NCBI GenBank assembly: GCA_016794525.1
Contig: JAEUJY010000113.1
Coordinates: 62,001 to 126,000 of the forward strand
Source of the DNA: Myxococcales bacterium
GTDB taxonomy: Bacteria > Myxococcota_A > Polyangia > Haliangiales > Haliangiaceae
Direction: 5' to 3'
DNA length: 64,000 nucleotides
The notes under the pieces were generated by a model. It saw only the letters and a program-made list of their open reading frames with translations, made no database searches and was not told the origin of the DNA. Of this stretch, positions 61,926 through 64,000 are shown piece after piece. The translations under genes and the position numbers were made by a program. Within the stretch, counting starts at the first letter, position 1, and the number at the start of each line of letters is the position of its first letter.

Positions 61926-63521
61926 ATGCGCACTCTCGACGAGCTCCCCTGGACCGACGCGTTCGTGTCGGCGCTGCCCGGCGCGCGCGGCGGCGGCGTC
62001 CACTCGCGGCAGGTGCCGGGCGCGGCGTGGGCCGAGGTCGCGCCGAGCCCGGTGCCGGCGCCGCGCCTGCTGGCGTGGTCCGACGAGGCGGCGGCGCTGA
62101 TCGGGCTGGCGCGCCGGCCTGGCGACGACGACGCGCTGGCCGCGGTGCTGGGCGGCAACCGCGTCGTGCCGGGGATGCGGCCGTACGCGCTCGGCTACGG
62201 CGGCCACCAGTTCGGCACCTGGGCCGGCCAGCTCGGCGACGGCCGCGCGATCGCGCTGGGCGAGGTCGCCGGGCCCGACGGCCCGTGGGAGGTCCAGCTC
62301 AAGGGCGCCGGCCCGACGCCGTACTCGCGCCGCGCCGACGGCCGCGCCGTGCTGCGCTCGTCGATCCGCGAGTTCCTGTGCAGCGAGGCGATGCACCACC
62401 TCGGCGTGCCGACGACGCGGGCGCTGGCGCTGGTCGGGACCGGCGCCGACGTCGTGCGCGACATGTTCTACGACGGCCGGCCCCGCGCCGAGCCGGGCGC
62501 GATCGTCACCCGGCTGGCGCCGACGTTCGTCCGCTTCGGCAACTTCCAGCTCCACGCGTGGCGCGACGAGCACGCGCTGTTGCGGGCGCTGGCCGATCAC
62601 GTGATCGCGCGCCACTTCCCCGAGCTCGGTCCGCCGGGGCCGGCTACCTACGCGGCGTGGTTCGCCGAGGTCGCGCGGCGCACCGCGGTGATGGTGGCCC
62701 ACTGGATGCGGGTCGGCTTCGTCCACGGCGTGATGAACACCGACAACATGTCGATCCTCGGGCTGACGATCGACTACGGCCCCTACGGCTGGCTCGATCC
62801 GTTCGACGTCGACTTCACGCCCAACACCACCGACCACGCCAGCGGCCGCTATCGCTACGGCAACCAGCCGGGCGTCGCGCAGTGGAACCTGGCGCAGCTG
62901 GCGCGGGCGCTGACGCCGCTGGTCGACGACGCCGCGGCGCTGGCCGCCGGGCTCGAGGTGTTCCGCCGCACGTTCGCGCGCAGCTACCGCACCCAGATGC
63001 TCGAGAAGGTCGGGCTGACGTGGGCCGGCGTCGACGACGACGAGGGCGACGACGTGCTCCTGCGCGAGCTGCTCGAGCTGTTCGCGCTCGAGGAGACCGA
63101 CTTCGCGATCGGGTTCCGCGCGCTGGCCGAGGTGCCGCTGGCCGACGCGGCCACCGCCACCGACGTCGCGCTGGTGGCGCCGCTGGCCCCGGCGTTCTAC
63201 CGCGACCCGGCGCCGGCGACCGTCGAGCGCTGGGCGGCGTGGCTGCGGCGCTACGCGGCGCGGGCCGCGCGCGAGCCGGGCGGGCTGGCGGCGCGCGCGG
63301 CGCGGATGGCGCGGGTCAACCCGGTCATCGTGCTGCGCAACTACGTCGTGCAGCGGGCGATCGAGGCGGCCGAGGGCGGCGATCTGGCGCCGGTGCACCG
63401 GCTGCTGGCGGCGGCGCGGCGGCCGTACGACGCCGATCCGGCGTACGCCGACCTGGTGGCGCGGCGGCCCGAGTGGGCGCGGCGCGCGCCCGGCTGCTCG
63501 GCGCTGTCGTGCAGCTCGTGA
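61926..63521 (+). CDS. selO: SelO protein adenylyltransferase (YdiU family)
   Basis: 531 residues, near the usual 480-550. Motifs: GYGGHQFGTWAGQLGDGRAI, QLKGAGPTPYSRRADGRAVLRSS split around the nucleotide-binding Lys/Arg, GFVHGVMNTDNMS with the catalytic Asn, and TIDYGPYGWLD with the metal Asp. The C-terminus ends SALSCSS, where Cys takes the place of selenocysteine found in animal SelO. SelO is a pseudokinase that transfers AMP to Ser/Thr/Tyr of proteins in redox stress. TAGGGT ends seven bases before the ATG, with no Shine-Dalgarno sequence. Confidence 0.95.
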   Translation: MRTLDELPWTDAFVSALPGARGGGVHSRQVPGAAWAEVAPSPVPAPRLLAWSDEAAALIGLARRPGDDDALAAVLGGNRVVPGMRPYALGYGGHQFGTWAGQLGDGRAIALGEVAGPDGPWEVQLKGAGPTPYSRRADGRAVLRSSIREFLCSEAMHHLGVPTTRALALVGTGADVVRDMFYDGRPRAEPGAIVTRLAPTFVRFGNFQLHAWRDEHALLRALADHVIARHFPELGPPGPATYAAWFAEVARRTAVMVAHWMRVGFVHGVMNTDNMSILGLTIDYGPYGWLDPFDVDFTPNTTDHASGRYRYGNQPGVAQWNLAQLARALTPLVDDAAALAAGLEVFRRTFARSYRTQMLEKVGLTWAGVDDDEGDDVLLRELLELFALEETDFAIGFRALAEVPLADAATATDVALVAPLAPAFYRDPAPATVERWAAWLRRYAARAAREPGGLAARAARMARVNPVIVLRNYVVQRAIEAAEGGDLAPVHRLLAAARRPYDADPAYADLVARRPEWARRAPGCSALSCSS

Positions 63522-63533
63522 TCGCCGCCGCGT

Positions 63534-64000
63534 TCACGGCGTGACGGTGATCAGCGCGACCCGGACCAGCGGCGGCAGCGCCGCGCGCACGAAGGCCGTG
63601 CCGGGGCCGACGCCGGTGACCACGCCGGCGGCGTCGACGGTGAACACCGACGTGTCGAGGGTCGACCAGGTCACCTGGCCGCTGGCGTCGGCCGTGGCGC
63701 CGTTGTCGTAGAGCGCGCGGGCGGTCATCGCCTGGTGACCGCCGACCGGGAGCGAGGGCTTCGCCGGGTCGAGCACGAGGTCGACCAGCGTGGGCGGCGC
63801 GATCTCGACGGTCGCGTCGCGCACCAGCCCGCCGTAGGTCGCCACGACGGTGGCGGTGCCGACCGCGACGCCGTGGATCCGGCCGGCGTCGACGGTGAGC
63901 ACCGCCGGGTCGCTCGACGACCACGCCGCGTCGGCGGTGACGTCCGCGCCAGCGCCGTCGGCAAACGTCGCGATCGCGCTGGCGAAGCGATCGCCGCCGA
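63534..64000 (-). CDS. Protein with Big_2-type Ig-like repeats (5' end outside window)
   Basis: The frame is open to the window edge; an internal GTG at 63902 is not a real start. About 155 C-terminal residues are visible with two bacterial Ig-like (Big_2) units. One contains ATFADGAGADVTADAAWSSS and LTVDAGRIHGVAVGTATVVA. The other contains ARALYDNGATADASGQVTWS and FTVDAAGVVTGVGPGTAFV. The gene ends 12 bases from selO in convergent orientation. It is probably a surface lipoprotein like others in the window. Confidence 0.8.
   Translation of the reverse strand, partial: GGDRFASAIATFADGAGADVTADAAWSSSDPAVLTVDAGRIHGVAVGTATVVATYGGLVRDATVEIAPPTLVDLVLDPAKPSLPVGGHQAMTARALYDNGATADASGQVTWSTLDTSVFTVDAAGVVTGVGPGTAFVRAALPPLVRVALITVTP

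Overview
The window is one continuous stretch of very GC-rich chromosomal DNA with about 52 protein genes and no RNA gene that I can see. Strong G/C bias at third codon positions opens long false frames on the opposite strand. The gene content points to a myxobacterium of the Haliangium/Kofleriaceae type: DUF1588/DUF1585 proteins, many Ser/Thr kinases, FHA-type sigma-54 activators, giant TPR proteins, numerous lipoproteins with Asp-Ala-Pro tethers, and a two-gene BMC-P locus like one known from Haliangium. The taxonomic call is inference from content.

Layout. 1-889: end of a DUF1588/DUF1585 protein fused to a cellulose-binding module. 908-2797: TetR regulator divergent from a His-box hydroxylase-like membrane protein and an ornithine-cyclodeaminase relative, with a clear operator between them. 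2850-4667: DGPF/YCII protein and ECF42-type sigma factor behind an ECF42-like promoter. 4658-9168 (minus): an ECF sigma/FecR operon ending in a 37-Cys lipoprotein, followed by a separate 41-Cys lipoprotein gene that carries the same upstream motif. 9388-16165: metabolic and housekeeping singles (glyoxalase with histone-like tail, esterase, Ser/Thr kinase, aldo/keto reductase, gph, fatty-acid desaturase). 16240-24504: a 2754-residue TPR protein. 24462-27164: LysR, hydrolase and a secreted helical protein.

27215-28739 is a compact, translationally coupled operon for two bacterial-microcompartment vertex proteins (BMC-P, EutN/CcmL) and a class II aldolase with a C-terminal encapsulation-peptide-like helix. 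No hexameric or trimeric shell gene is present, so this looks like a satellite locus of a microcompartment encoded elsewhere.

28875-41787 looks like a signalling unit. One operon encodes a lipoprotein, a kinase-AAA-TPR protein, a second kinase and an FHA sigma-54 activator. A second operon follows with two large unknown lipoproteins, then a third kinase facing it. Both operons have a -24/-12 (GG-N10-GC) promoter candidate at a sensible distance, which suggests that the activator drives its own operon and the lipoprotein pair.

41854-50718 is rich in lipoproteins (VWA, glycine-rich, hydrolase, Ig-like/LTD) and holds a DUF222-HNH endonuclease gene with the 3' remnant of a second copy directly upstream. 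50747-56398: tandem parvulin, pyrB, and an ABC ATPase and permease separated by an opposite-strand hydrolase. 56428-64000: small lipoproteins, a barrel protein, TerB-like, D-amino-acid-oxidase-like, SelO, and the end of an Ig-like-domain protein running out of the window.

Many start codons lack a Shine-Dalgarno sequence and instead have a TAnnnT-like hexamer 6-10 bases upstream, which suggests that leaderless transcription is common here.
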